DNA of 37,968 nt from Betaproteobacteria bacterium (GTDB lineage: Bacteria > Pseudomonadota > Gammaproteobacteria > Burkholderiales > Casimicrobiaceae), in contig JAOUIA010000035.1 of assembly GCA_029884335.1 (NCBI GenBank), positions 1 through 37,968 of the forward strand, written 5' to 3'. Below the pieces are notes generated by a model. The model saw only the letters and a list, made by a program, of their open reading frames with translations. It did no database searches and had not been told where the DNA came from. This document shows positions 6,303 through 16,206 of the stretch, piece after piece; the first letter of the stretch is position 1; each line of letters begins with the position of its first letter. The position numbers and the translations under genes were made by a program.

Positions 6303-9224
6303 TCAGGCGGTCTCCGCCACCGGGATGCACGAGCAGAACAGGTTGCGGTCGCCGTAGACGTTGTCGACGCGCGCGACCGGGGGCCAGTACTTCACCGCGT
6401 CCTGCCCGGCCGCCGGCCACGCCGCGATGCGCCGTGAATACGCGTGCGGCCAGTCGTCGGCGCCGGCCATCCTCGCGGTGTGCGGGGCGTGCTTGAGCGG
6501 GTTGTCGGCGCGATCCATCTCGCCGCGCTCGATCGCGGCGATCTCGCCACGGATCGCGATCATCGCGTCGACGAAGCGGTCGAGCTCCGCCTTGCTCTCG
6601 CTCTCGGTGGGCTCGACCATCAGCGTGCCGGGGACGGGGAAGCTCATCGTCGGCGCGTGGAAGCCGTAGTCGATCAGCCGCTTGGCGACGTCCTCGACCT
6701 CGATCCCGGCCGCGGCCTTGAGCGGCCGCAGGTCGAGGATGCACTCGTGCGCGACGAGCCCGCCCGGCCCCGCGTAGAGCACCGGGTAGTGGCCCGCGAG
6801 GCGCTTCGCGACGTAGTTCGCGTGCAGGATCGCCGTCTCGGTCGCGGCGCGCAGGCCCTCGGCGCCCATCATCGTCACGTACATCCACGAGATCGGCAGG
6901 ATCGACGCGCTGCCGAACGGCGCCGCAGCCACGGGACCGATCGGCATGGCGGACGCGCCGGCGCCGTCGAGCCGCGGCGGCATGTGGCGGTGCCCGGGCA
7001 GGAAAGGCGCGAGGTGCGCCTTCACCGCGACCGGCCCCACGCCGGGCCCGCCGCCGCCGTGCGGGATGCAGAACGTCTTGTGCAGGTTGAGGTGCGAGAC
7101 GTCGGCGCCGAACTTCCCCGGCGCCGCGAGCCCCACGAGCGCGTTGAGGTTCGCGCCGTCGACGTACACCTGCCCGCCGTGCGCGTGCACGATGTCGCAG
7201 ATGCGCACGATGCCGGCCTCGAACACGCCGTGCGTCGACGGGTAGGTGACCATGATCGCGGCGAGGTCCTGCGCGTGCGCCGCCGCCTTCTTCTCGAGGT
7301 CGGCGAGGTCGACGTTGCCGTCCGCGTCGCACGCGACGACGACGACGCGCATGCCCGCCATCTGCGCGGAGGCCGGGTTGGTGCCGTGCGCCGAGGAGGG
7401 GATCAGGCAGACGTCGCGCCGGCCCTCGCCGCGCGAGGCGTGCCACGCCCGGATGATCAGCAGGCCCGCGTACTCGCCCTGCGAGCCCGCGTTGGGCTGC
7501 AGGGACACCGCGTCGTAGCCGGTGCACGCGCACAGCATGCGCTCGAGCTCCTCGACCAGGGCGAGGTAGCCTTCCGCCTGCTCGGCGGGCGCGAACGGGT
7601 GCACGTGCGCGAATTCGCGCCACGTGACCGGCAGCATCTCGGCGGTCGCGTTGAGCTTCATCGTGCACGAGCCGAGCGGGATCATCGCCCGGTCTAGCGC
7701 GAGGTCGCGGTCGGCGAGCCTGCGCAGGTAGCGCAGCATCTCCGTCTCGGAGCGGTAGGCGTGGAACACCGGGTGCGTCAGGAACGGCGAAGCGCGCCGC
7801 AGCGCGGACGGCAGCGCTTCCTGCGCCTCCCCGTCGAGCGCGTCGACGGCGAACGGCAGGTCGTCGCCGGCGAACGCGAGCAGCACGCGCCGCAGGTCCT
7901 CGACGCGCGTCGTCTCGTCGAGCGAGAGGCCGAGCGAGGTCGCGTCGATGCGGCGGAAGTTCATGCCCAGCGCGACCGCTTCGCGGTGGATCCGCCCGGT
8001 GCGCTCGCCGGTCGCGACGACCAGCGTGTCGAAGAACGCGGCGTTGCGCACGTCGTAGCCCAGGCGCACGAGCCCCGTGCGCAGGATCGCCGTCAGGCGG
8101 TGCACGCGGCGCGCGATGGCCGCGAGCCCCTCCGGCCCGTGCCACACCGCGTACATGCCGGCCATGACGGCCAGCAGCACCTGCGCGGTGCAGATGTTCG
8201 ACGTCGCCTTCTCGCGCCGGATGTGCTGCTCGCGCGTCTGCAGCGCGAGCCGGTAGGCCGGGTCGCCGTTGGCGTCGATCGTGACGCCGACGAGCCGCCC
8301 CGGCATCTGCCGCTTGAACTCGTCGCGCGTGGCGAGGTAGCCGGCGTGCGGCCCGCCGTAGCCCATCGGCACGCCGAAGCGCTGCGCCGAGCCGACGACG
8401 ACGTCCGCGCCCCACTCGCCGGGCGGCGCCAGCAGCGCGAGCGCGAGCAGGTCGGCGGCGACGATCACCCGCACGCCCTTCGCGCGCGCGGTCGCGGCGA
8501 CTTCGCGGAGGTCGCGCACCTCGCCGTCGGCGCCCGGGTACTGGAGCAGCACGGCGAACGCGTCGACGTGGCCGGCCGCCGCCGCGGGGCCGGTGACGAC
8601 TTCCACGCCGAGCGGCGCGGCGCGCGTGCGCACGACGTCCAGCGTGTGCGCGAACACGTCGTCGGCGACGAAGAGCGTGCGTCCCTGGCCGCCGGCGCGC
8701 AGGCACAGCGCCATCGCCTCGGCTGCTGCGGTCGCCTCGTCGAGCATCGACGCGTTGGCGATCGCCATGCCGGTCAGGTCGCACACCATCGTCTGGAAGT
8801 TGACCAGCGCCTCGAGCCGCCCCTGCGAGATCTCCGGCTGGTAGGGCGTGTACGCCGTGTACCAGGCGGGGCTCTCCAGCACGTTGCGCAGGACCACGCC
8901 GGGCGTGTAGGTCCCGTAGTAGCCCTGCCCGATGAAAGACTGCAGCGGCTCGTTGCGCACCGCGATCGCGCGCAGGCGGTTGAGCGCCTCGGCCTCGTCG
9001 ACTGCCTCGGGAAGCTCCAGCGGCGCGCGCGCGCGGATCGCGGCGGGCACGACCGCGTCGATCAGCTCGGCGCGCGTGGCATACCCCAGCGTGCGCAGCA
9101 TCGCGGCCTGGTCCGCGCCGGCGCTGCCGAGGTGCCTTGCCGCGAACGCGTCGCGCCGCTCGAGGTCGCGCACCGCCTCCCGCCTCGCCGCGCTGCCGCG
9201 GCCGCCGTTCTCGCTCTTCAGCAT
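6303..9224 (-). CDS. gcvP: Glycine dehydrogenase (decarboxylating), P protein
   Basis: This gene encodes the 973-residue PLP-dependent P protein of the glycine cleavage system. It decarboxylates glycine and passes the aminomethyl group to lipoyl-GcvH. It is a single-chain enzyme (E. coli form is 957 residues) made of two homologous halves. The PLP lysine is K716 in [16 protein letters not shown], with the typical glycine-rich stretch following it. The N-terminal half carries conserved blocks such as [18 protein letters not shown]. The start is ATG 9224, preceded by a GAGGGG ribosome site. An open frame extends further upstream but lacks similarity and overlaps gcvH. Only 25 bases separate it from gcvH, so they are cotranscribed as the last genes of the riboswitch-headed operon. 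Confidence 0.97.
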   Translation of the reverse strand: MLKSENGGRGSAARREAVRDLERRDAFAARHLGSAGADQAAMLRTLGYATRAELIDAVVPAAIRARAPLELPEAVDEAEALNRLRAIAVRNEPLQSFIGQGYYGTYTPGVVLRNVLESPAWYTAYTPYQPEISQGRLEALVNFQTMVCDLTGMAIANASMLDEATAAAEAMALCLRAGGQGRTLFVADDVFAHTLDVVRTRAAPLGVEVVTGPAAAAGHVDAFAVLLQYPGADGEVRDLREVAATARAKGVRVIVAADLLALALLAPPGEWGADVVVGSAQRFGVPMGYGGPHAGYLATRDEFKRQMPGRLVGVTIDANGDPAYRLALQTREQHIRREKATSNICTAQVLLAVMAGMYAVWHGPEGLAAIARRVHRLTAILRTGLVRLGYDVRNAAFFDTLVVATGERTGRIHREAVALGMNFRRIDATSLGLSLDETTRVEDLRRVLLAFAGDDLPFAVDALDGEAQEALPSALRRASPFLTHPVFHAYRSETEMLRYLRRLADRDLALDRAMIPLGSCTMKLNATAEMLPVTWREFAHVHPFAPAEQAEGYLALVEELERMLCACTGYDAVSLQPNAGSQGEYAGLLIIRAWHASRGEGRRDVCLIPSSAHGTNPASAQMAGMRVVVVACDADGNVDLADLEKKAAAHAQDLAAIMVTYPSTHGVFEAGIVRICDIVHAHGGQVYVDGANLNALVGLAAPGKFGADVSHLNLHKTFCIPHGGGGPGVGPVAVKAHLAPFLPGHRHMPPRLDGAGASAMPIGPVAAAPFGSASILPISWMYVTMMGAEGLRAATETAILHANYVAKRLAGHYPVLYAGPGGLVAHECILDLRPLKAAAGIEVEDVAKRLIDYGFHAPTMSFPVPGTLMVEPTESESKAELDRFVDAMIAIRGEIAAIERGEMDRADNPLKHAPHTARMAGADDWPHAYSRRIAAWPAAGQDAVKYWPPVARVDNVYGDRNLFCSCIPVAETA

Positions 9225-9249
9225 CGTCCCCTCGCTGCGTTCGCCTGAT

Positions 9250-9633
9250 TCAGTCTTGGCCGACCGTCGCCTCGTAGGCGGCCGCGTCGAGCAGCTTGCC
9301 GGCGTCGACGGCACCCGCGGGGCGGATGCGGAACAGCCACGAGGCGTAGGCATCCTGGTTCACTGCCTCGGGTGTGGCGACGATCGCGTCGTTCGCGTCG
9401 ACGACCTCGCCCGTCACGGGCGCGTAGACGTCGGAGGCGGCCTTGACCGACTCGACGACCGCGACGGCCTCGCCCGCGGCCACCTTGCGTCCGGGCCTGG
9501 GCAGCTCGAGGAAGACGAGGTCGCCGAGCGAGGACTGCGCGTGATCGGTGATGCCGATGGTCAGCGTGCCGTCGGCTTCGCTGCGGATCCACTCGTGGCT
9601 CGCGGTGTAGCGGAGATCGGCGGGGAGTTTCAT
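9250..9633 (-). CDS. gcvH: Glycine cleavage system H protein
   Basis: This gene encodes the 127-residue lipoyl carrier of the glycine cleavage complex. It shuttles the aminomethyl group between P, T and L proteins. The lipoylated lysine is K64 in the [19 protein letters not shown] segment, and the N-terminal YTASHEWI motif is typical. Its length is normal for the family. A GGAGCG ribosome site precedes the ATG by about 6 bases. It lies 37 bases downstream of the acetyltransferase gene and 25 bases upstream of gcvP. The L protein (dihydrolipoamide dehydrogenase) is not encoded in this window. Confidence 0.97.
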   Translation of the reverse strand: MKLPADLRYTASHEWIRSEADGTLTIGITDHAQSSLGDLVFLELPRPGRKVAAGEAVAVVESVKAASDVYAPVTGEVVDANDAIVATPEAVNQDAYASWLFRIRPAGAVDAGKLLDAAAYEATVGQD

Positions 9634-9670
9634 GCGTTTCGCTCCGGCGGAAGAGGTGGGATGGAGAGAG

Positions 9671-10186
9671 TCACAAACGGCGGAACATGATCAGCTTGTC
9701 GTGGGCCACGCCGGCCACGCGCACGGCCTCCGGCTCGCGGCCGGCGACGGCGAACCCCGCGCGCTCGTAGAGCCGCACCGCGGCGTCGTTGCCGTCGGTG
9801 ACCGTGAGCGAGAGCCCGGTGAGCCCGGGAATCGCGCGGGCGCGCTCGACCAGCGCGTCGAGCAGCGCGCGGCCGATGCCTTCGCCGGCGCGCTCGGGCA
9901 CCACGTACATGCCGACGACGAGGCCGCGGTGGCGCAGCTTCGCGCGCATGTCCACCGTCATGCCGATCGTGCCGACGAGCGCTGCGCCGTCGAACGCGCC
10001 GAGCATGCCGTCGTGCGGCGCCTGCGCGGAGGGTTCGAGGCGGCGCGCGATGCGCGCATCGCCCTCGGGAGTCGCCTCCTCCTCGAACGACGAGGAGAAC
10101 GCCTCCGGGTGCTCGGCGAGGCCGCGCAGCCGCACGGCGCGATAGGCCGCGAAGTCGGTGGCGACGAGCGGGCGGATGGCGATCAT
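9671..10186 (-). CDS. GNAT family N-acetyltransferase inside the gcv operon
   Basis: This gene encodes a 171-residue acetyl-CoA-dependent acetyltransferase of the GNAT fold. The acetyl-CoA pyrophosphate loop is visible as [19 protein letters not shown] at about 108-126, a good match to the (R/Q)xxGxG/A motif. The following beta strand and YERAGF motif near the C-terminus are also standard. The N-terminal half ([19 protein letters not shown]) resembles small-molecule or protein acetyltransferases; the substrate cannot be named. It sits between gcvT and gcvH on the same strand. Its end is 37 bases from gcvH and about 210 bases downstream of gcvT, so the glycine riboswitch probably controls it too. 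Whether it acts on a glycine-related substrate is open. Confidence 0.85.
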   Translation of the reverse strand: MIAIRPLVATDFAAYRAVRLRGLAEHPEAFSSSFEEEATPEGDARIARRLEPSAQAPHDGMLGAFDGAALVGTIGMTVDMRAKLRHRGLVVGMYVVPERAGEGIGRALLDALVERARAIPGLTGLSLTVTDGNDAAVRLYERAGFAVAGREPEAVRVAGVAHDKLIMFRRL

Positions 10187-10200
10187 GTCGTCCCGCCGCC

Positions 10201-10220
10201 TCGCCGAACACGTTCGGCGA
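10201..10220. repeat. Perfect 8-bp stem hairpin in the gcvT-GNAT gap
   Basis: TCGCCGAA, a CACG loop and TTCGGCGA form a perfect stem just upstream of the GNAT start. There is no T-run after it on the coding strand, so it is more likely an mRNA processing or stability element than a terminator. Confidence 0.5.
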
Positions 10221-10339
10221 TGCGCATCGCAGCATGTCGGCGGCGTGCCGCGATTCGCCTTGCCGTCGATCCCCGTGCGCCGGCGTCCGTGAAGTGCGGA
10301 AACGGGCGTTGCACGGGGCCCCCCGCCGGGCGGCTCATT

Positions 10340-10399
10340 GGACTACCCTCCGCGCTTCGCGCTGCGGGGCTCGTTCGCCCTTGGGACGGCCCAGCGGGC
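10340..10399. repeat. REP-like GC-rich element directly after gcvT
   Basis: The segment immediately downstream of the gcvT stop is rich in short inverted repeats (GCGC-TTC-GCGC, GCCC-AGC-GGGC) and does not continue any coding region. It resembles dispersed intergenic elements that I recognise from other high-GC betaproteobacteria. Confirming that needs a genome-wide copy count. Confidence 0.4.
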
Positions 10400-11485
<1,086 letters not shown>

Positions 11486-11561
11486 TGGCGGATCTCCGGA
11501 GACAAGGGTGACGGGGCCGCCGGCCCGGCTGCGCCAGGTGCGCCGCCGTGCCTCGAGCCCC

Positions 11562-11768
11562 CTCTGTCCTTGTACCTGAGAGATTGCGGCGGGCCGGCGG
11601 CCCGTCGCGTGCCCCTTCGGTGGGCCGCACGCGCGCGCGATGCGTTTCGCGCTCGCCGGCCGCTCTCCAGATGGCGATGCCGTCCCGACAGTCCTCTTTG
11701 CCTGAGCGATCCGGGGATTACGCCTTCGGCGGCATCGCGCGGTGCTGCTGCGCGGCGCTCTCTCCTGC
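11562..11768 (-). promoter_or_regulatory. Tandem glycine riboswitch upstream of gcvT
   Basis: Two glycine aptamers read leftward toward gcvT. Aptamer I (about 11768-11688) has GGAGAG, then GCCGCCGAAGGCG at about 11733-11721, then GCTCAGGCAAAGAGGACTG. Aptamer II (about 11670-11562) has CTGGAGAG, then CCACCGAAGGGGCA, then ATCTCTCAGGTACAAGGAC. These are the conserved cores of the two-aptamer glycine riboswitch, which in most bacteria turns on gcv expression when glycine is abundant. The expression platform is the 75 bases between aptamer II and the GTG start. It holds no obvious T-run terminator, so control may act on translation or access to the GGAG site. Confidence 0.93.
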
Positions 11769-11783
11769 GGGGACAGGAGAGAG
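11758..11783. repeat. Perfect 10-bp hairpin overlapping the start of riboswitch aptamer I
   Basis: CTCTCTCCTG (11758-11767) and CAGGAGAGAG (11774-11783) form a perfect stem with a 6-base loop. On the transcript the 3' arm contains the GGAGAG that opens aptamer I. The stem is therefore mutually exclusive with correct folding of that part of the aptamer. Confidence 0.65.
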
Positions 11784-11915
11784 GTTACCGGCTGGGACGG
11801 CAAAAAGCAAAGTCGGGAGAAGGGCCCGGGACTCGCGTGCCCGCGTTCGCCCTGCGGAGGGCACCCGCGAGCCCACTCCGTCCGCGCGCCGCCCCTCCGC
11901 AGTCCGCCCCGTGCG

Positions 11916-12230
11916 CTACTTCGTGAGCGCCAGCACGAACGCGACCATCTTCGCGATGTCCGCATCCGGCACCGCGGCGTTCGGCGGCATCGGCACCGCG
12001 CCCCACTTGCCGGAGCCGCCCTTCTTCACCTTCTCGGCGAGCGTGGCGGCGGCCTTCGCGTCGCCCTTGTACTTCGCGGCGACGTCGTTGTAGGCGGGGC
12101 CGACGCCCTTCTTGTCGATGGAGTGGCAGGCAGTGCAGGCGTGCTTCTTCAGCAGGTCCTCGGCGCTCTGCGCCTCGGCGGCGCCGGCGGCGAGCAGCGC
12201 GGCGGCGGCGAGAGTTACGGACAGTCTCAT
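11916..12230 (-). CDS. Small periplasmic class I cytochrome c (c5/c551-like)
   Basis: This gene encodes a 104-residue secreted monohaem cytochrome. The signal peptide ends around AAEA-QS (residue 20). The haem-binding site is CTACH at 32-36, and the likely axial methionine is M81 in the [12 protein letters not shown] segment. This gives a mature protein of about 84 residues, the size of cytochromes c551/c552/c5, which carry single electrons between respiratory complexes or to terminal oxidases. It is transcribed leftward with about 430 bases to gcvT, so it is probably its own unit. No redox partner gene is next to it. Confidence 0.93.
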   Translation of the reverse strand: MRLSVTLAAAALLAAGAAEAQSAEDLLKKHACTACHSIDKKGVGPAYNDVAAKYKGDAKAAATLAEKVKKGGSGKWGAVPMPPNAAVPDADIAKMVAFVLALTK

Positions 12231-12272
12231 CGAGTGGCTCCGTCGTGGCGGGTGAAAAGGCGCCGAATGTTA

Positions 12273-14321
12273 TCAGGAACGCCGCGCGTCGAGGATCGCC
12301 CGCAGGTCAGGCAGCGAGCCGACCGGCGGAAGGCAGGCCGTCGCCTCGCACACCCACGCGACCGCGCCCTCGCCGGCGGCGGGGCCGCGGCGCAGCTCGT
12401 CGGGCAAGTCGATCCCGCCGACGTCGTAGGCGTGAACGCCCGGGCGGATCTCCTGCTCCAGCGCCGCGTGCCACGCCGCGGTCGCGTGCGGTTCGCCGGC
12501 GAGCAGCACCACCGCCGGCGGCCGCTCGAGCGCCTGTAGCGCCGTCACCAGCGTCGCGTAGCCGCGCGGCGATTGCGCGATCCGCGGGCCGAAAAGGCGC
12601 AGCGCGCGCTCCGCGGCCGCGAGGTAGCGCGGCTCCCCGGCGAGGTGCCCGAGCGCGATCAGCCCGAGCGCCGCCATGCCGTTGCCCGAGGGCGTCGCGT
12701 CGTCGTGGCCCGGCTTCGCGCGGTGGATCAGCGCCTCGTGGTCGTGGCTCGTGAACCAGAAGCCGCCGTCGTCGGCGTCCTCGAAGCGCGCGAGCAGCGC
12801 GTCGGCGATCTCGCGCGCGAAGGCGTAGTCCTCGAGGCGGAAGCGCGTGCGCAGCGCCTCGTCGAGCGCCACCAGCGTGAACGCGTAGTCGTCGAGGTAG
12901 GCGTTGAGGTGCGCGCGCTCGCCCTTGCGCGTGGCGAGGAGCCTCCCGTCGCGCCAGGCATGGCGCCGCAGGGCGTCGAGCGCGGCGAACGCGAGGTCGG
13001 CGCAGTCGGGCCACGCGAGCCGGCGCGACGCCCGCGCTAGCGCCGCGATCGCGAGCGCGTTCCACGACGTGAGGACCTTGTCGTCGAGCCCGGGTCGCAC
13101 GCGCCGCGAGCGCGCCGCGAACAGCTTCGCGCGCGCCGAACCCACGAGCCGCTCCGCGTCGCCGGCATCGATGCCGAGGCGTGCCGCCACGTCGTCCAGC
13201 GGCCGTGCGATCGCGAGGTTCCACGCGCGCCCCTCGAAGTTCGGCGCACGGTCGAGGCCGTAGTGCCGCGCGGCGACCGCGTACTCCTCCTCGTCGAGCA
13301 GATCGCGCACCTCGCCCGCCTGCCAGACGTAGAAAGCGCCCTCCTCGCCCTCGCTGTCGGCGTCGAGGCTGGAGAAGATCCCGCCGTCGTCCGCGCGCAT
13401 CTCGCGTTCCAGCCAGAGCACGATGCCCTCGGCCGCGTCGGCGAAGAGCACGCTCTCGCCGTGGCCGTCCGCTCGAGCGAGGTCGGCGTACAAGCCGAGC
13501 AGCGCCGCGTTGTCGTAGAGCATCTTCTCGAAGTGCGGGACCTGCCACTGCCCGTCGACGGAGTAGCGGCAGAACCCGCCGCCCAGCTGGTCGTGGATGC
13601 CCCCCTCGGCCATCCTGCGCGCGGTGTGCGCGGCGATCGTCATCGCCCGCCGCGAGCCGCGCCCGACGCCGGCGGCGAGCGCGAAAGCGAGGTCGGGAAC
13701 GTGCGGGAATTTCGGCGCGCCGCCGAAGCCGCCGTGCTCGGCGTCGAACGTCGCCTCGAGGTCCTCGAGCAGGCGCGCGGCGGCGTCGCGGGGGAGGTTC
13801 GCGCCCTCGTCGCGCGACGGCTCGAGGCTTGCGAGCGCGCGCCGCAGCTCGTCGCCCTGCACCGCGATCGCGTCGCGCTTCTCGCGCCACGCCTGCGCCA
13901 CGCGCGGCAGGAGATCGAGGAAGCCGGGCAGCCCGTAGCGGCCCTCCTTCGGGAAGTACGTGCCGGCGAAGAACGGGTCGCCCGACGGCGTCAGGAACAC
14001 CGTCAGCGGCCAGCCGCCGCCGCGCCGCGACATCAGCGCGTGCGCCGTCTGGTAGATGCGGTCGACGTCGGGGCGCTCCTCGCGGTCGACCTTCACGTTG
14101 ACGAAGTCGCGGTTCATCGCCGCGGCCACCGTCTCGTCCTCGAAGGACTCGTGCGCCATCACGTGGCACCAGTGGCACGCCGAGTAGCCGACCGAGAGGA
14201 GAATCGGCTTGTCCTCGGCGCGCGCGCGGGCGAACGCCTCCTCGCCCCAGGGGTGCCAGTCGACCGGGTTGTCCGCGTGCTGCCGCAGGTACGGGCTCGT
14301 CTCGCCCGCCAGGCGGTTCAT
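12273..14321 (-). CDS. DUF255 thioredoxin domain-containing protein (YyaL/SSP411 family)
   Basis: This gene encodes a 682-residue protein of the widespread YyaL/spermatogenesis-associated protein 20 family. The N-terminus begins with the family signature [20 protein letters not shown]. It is followed by a thioredoxin-like domain with a CHWC motif at 49-52 and [11 protein letters not shown]. The remaining ~500 residues form the alpha/alpha barrel typical of the family, resembling N-acylglucosamine 2-epimerases or six-hairpin glycosidases. No signal peptide is seen, so it is likely cytoplasmic. The biochemical role of the family is not established. The start lies 22 bases after the stop of the upstream 534-residue protein gene, suggesting cotranscription. 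Confidence 0.93.
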   Translation of the reverse strand: MNRLAGETSPYLRQHADNPVDWHPWGEEAFARARAEDKPILLSVGYSACHWCHVMAHESFEDETVAAAMNRDFVNVKVDREERPDVDRIYQTAHALMSRRGGGWPLTVFLTPSGDPFFAGTYFPKEGRYGLPGFLDLLPRVAQAWREKRDAIAVQGDELRRALASLEPSRDEGANLPRDAAARLLEDLEATFDAEHGGFGGAPKFPHVPDLAFALAAGVGRGSRRAMTIAAHTARRMAEGGIHDQLGGGFCRYSVDGQWQVPHFEKMLYDNAALLGLYADLARADGHGESVLFADAAEGIVLWLEREMRADDGGIFSSLDADSEGEEGAFYVWQAGEVRDLLDEEEYAVAARHYGLDRAPNFEGRAWNLAIARPLDDVAARLGIDAGDAERLVGSARAKLFAARSRRVRPGLDDKVLTSWNALAIAALARASRRLAWPDCADLAFAALDALRRHAWRDGRLLATRKGERAHLNAYLDDYAFTLVALDEALRTRFRLEDYAFAREIADALLARFEDADDGGFWFTSHDHEALIHRAKPGHDDATPSGNGMAALGLIALGHLAGEPRYLAAAERALRLFGPRIAQSPRGYATLVTALQALERPPAVVLLAGEPHATAAWHAALEQEIRPGVHAYDVGGIDLPDELRRGPAAGEGAVAWVCEATACLPPVGSLPDLRAILDARRS

Positions 14322-14343
14322 GGCGTCGCGACCGCGGCGGCGG

Positions 14344-15948
14344 TCAGTCGTTCTCTTCGAACGCCACGCGCTCGAAGTCCGCGCCGCGGTGCAGCAGCTT
14401 GACGAGCTTGAAGGAGCGCTCCGGCCCCGAGTTTATCGAGCGCAGCTGGCGGCCGGGCGAGAACGTGCGCGGCGGGACCAGCAGCGACGCCGGCTCCTCC
14501 GGCGAGGCGACCAGCTCGATCAGGGGCATCGGCGGGTCCTCGGAGAACGCCGACAGCAGCGAGCGCGCGGCGATCGCGCGCGGGTTGCCCGGCCACAGGC
14601 GCACGTTCGCGGAGAGCACCCCGTCCGCGTCGAGCGAGATGCGCGTGACGTGCCCGAGCCGCGTGCGCTCGTCGTCGCGCAGCGTGACGAGCTGGTCGAG
14701 GAACCACTTGTGCGCCGAGGCGGCGGACCGCGCCAGCGACGCCTCGCGCCACTCGTAGCGTCCCTGCCAGCGCTCCCACGGCAGCGAGCGCTCAGCTTCC
14801 TCGCGATTGCGGTCGTAGTCGGTGAGCGCGCCGAGCGTGGCCAGGTGCTGGGCGTTCTGGTAGCTCATGCGGCCGAGGGGGTCCTTGCGGTCGAACGTGC
14901 GCCCGCCCACGCGGAAGTACGCGCCGGGCAGGCCCCCCGTGCACATCTCCACGCTCATGCGTTGCGACTCGCGCGGCGGCCGGATCTGGTACCAGTGGGC
15001 GTCGAGATGCGACAGCAGCGCCACAGCCTGCTCGGTGGAGACGTCGTGGCCGAGCGTGAGCTCCGCGGGCGCGGCCCCCTGCGCGAGGCGCTTGAGGCGG
15101 CCGCGCACGCTGGTCGCGAGCTTGCCCGGATAGCAGTAGCGCATCGAAGCGGCGCCCTCGCGGGGCGCGGCGACCATCAGCGTCGCGCCGGCGCCGGCGT
15201 CGAGGTCGACGACCATCACGAGGCCCTCGGTCTCGCGCTGCTGCGCGTAGGGGAACACCTTGCGCGCCCAGCCGCCGAGCCAGCGGTCGGCGATCTCGAT
15301 CTGCCGCACGCTCATCGCCCAGGGGTCGGCGAGCGCCAGCAGCACCGCGTGGCTCCACGTCGAGTAGCACGACAGGCCGACCGCCTGCGGCGCGTGGTCG
15401 TCGGACACCGCCTGCACCGCGCAGTCGAGCATCTCGGCGATGCGGTAGTACGCGTGCAGCTCCTGCCACACGGACGGCGGCGGCACGCGTCGCGCCAGTC
15501 CGTGCACGAGGACGATCTGCTTGCCGACGGCGAGCCCGCGCTGCACGAGCTTCGCCTTGACGCCGGCGAGCTCGGTGTCGCCTTCGAGCAGCGGCTTGAG
15601 GCAGTGCGAGTACTGCTCCCACATGCCCTGCCACAGCGCGAGCGCCTGCTCGGCCGCTTCGAACTCGCGCTCGCCCGCAGGCTGCGGCTTGCCGGCGAAG
15701 CGGCGCGCGAGCTCGGTGTGCAGGTGCATCGCCGGGTCGCGCAGCACCTCGGTGAGCGTGGCCCGCTCGCGCGGCGGCAGCTGCGCGGCGCCGAGCGCGC
15801 GCATCTGGCCCATGAACGCTTCGTAGGCCTGGCCCACGGAGAGCAGCGGCAGCGACTTCGCCCAGCGCTTCGCGCTGTCGACGTCGGTAAACGCGAGCGG
15901 CGGGGCGTCGTCCATGTCGGGGGAGAGGCGGGGAGCGGGCTCGGTCAT
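14344..15948 (-). CDS. Conserved betaproteobacterial protein of unknown function (534 aa)
   Basis: I recognise this as a long conserved protein of betaproteobacteria but cannot give a firm function. It has no signal peptide or membrane segments. The first ~200 residues are helical, with many charged residues and blocks such as [15 protein letters not shown] and [17 protein letters not shown]. The middle holds [19 protein letters not shown] and a [17 protein letters not shown] segment. The C-terminal ~100 residues (from about 430) have alternating short strands and end with [20 protein letters not shown], reminiscent of a small beta-barrel. A PilZ-like c-di-GMP domain is possible, but I do not see a convincing RxxxR ... 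D/NxSxxG pair. It precedes the DUF255 gene by 22 bases. A second methionine at 15915 is an alternative start. Confidence 0.8.
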   Translation of the reverse strand: MTEPAPRLSPDMDDAPPLAFTDVDSAKRWAKSLPLLSVGQAYEAFMGQMRALGAAQLPPRERATLTEVLRDPAMHLHTELARRFAGKPQPAGEREFEAAEQALALWQGMWEQYSHCLKPLLEGDTELAGVKAKLVQRGLAVGKQIVLVHGLARRVPPPSVWQELHAYYRIAEMLDCAVQAVSDDHAPQAVGLSCYSTWSHAVLLALADPWAMSVRQIEIADRWLGGWARKVFPYAQQRETEGLVMVVDLDAGAGATLMVAAPREGAASMRYCYPGKLATSVRGRLKRLAQGAAPAELTLGHDVSTEQAVALLSHLDAHWYQIRPPRESQRMSVEMCTGGLPGAYFRVGGRTFDRKDPLGRMSYQNAQHLATLGALTDYDRNREEAERSLPWERWQGRYEWREASLARSAASAHKWFLDQLVTLRDDERTRLGHVTRISLDADGVLSANVRLWPGNPRAIAARSLLSAFSEDPPMPLIELVASPEEPASLLVPPRTFSPGRQLRSINSGPERSFKLVKLLHRGADFERVAFEEND

Positions 15949-16206
15949 GGCGTCGGAATGCTAGGCCCCTGCGCGGCGCGGCGCCAGCCGTCGCCGCGCG
16001 CCGGTTTCCGGCGCGTCTCGCCCGCCGCGGGACGCAGCGCCGTCGGGGCGGTTTCGTAGCCTACCGCATGCCGGGGATCCGGCTGCCGGAGTTTCATGCC
16101 ATTAGCATAAACCGGTTCCGCTTCGCCGGTAAGCCCGTCCGTGCGCCGCGGACGAACGGCGGGCGGCCGGGCCTCCGGCTGTTCACGACAGCGCGATGGG
16201 CTCGCG

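Noticed and set aside
9225-9353. In-frame upstream extension of gcvP
   Set aside because: It overlaps the gcvH coding region and lacks similarity. ATG 9224 has a good ribosome site.
11486-11965. In-frame N-terminal extension of gcvT by about 160 codons
   Set aside because: The extension covers the tandem glycine riboswitch. The family N-terminus begins at the GTG 11485 start with its own GGAG site.
16104-16132. TTACCG-N17-TATGCT on the minus strand as a promoter for the 534-residue protein gene
   Set aside because: The -35 match is poor and it would give a leader of about 150 bases. It is possible but not supported enough to list.
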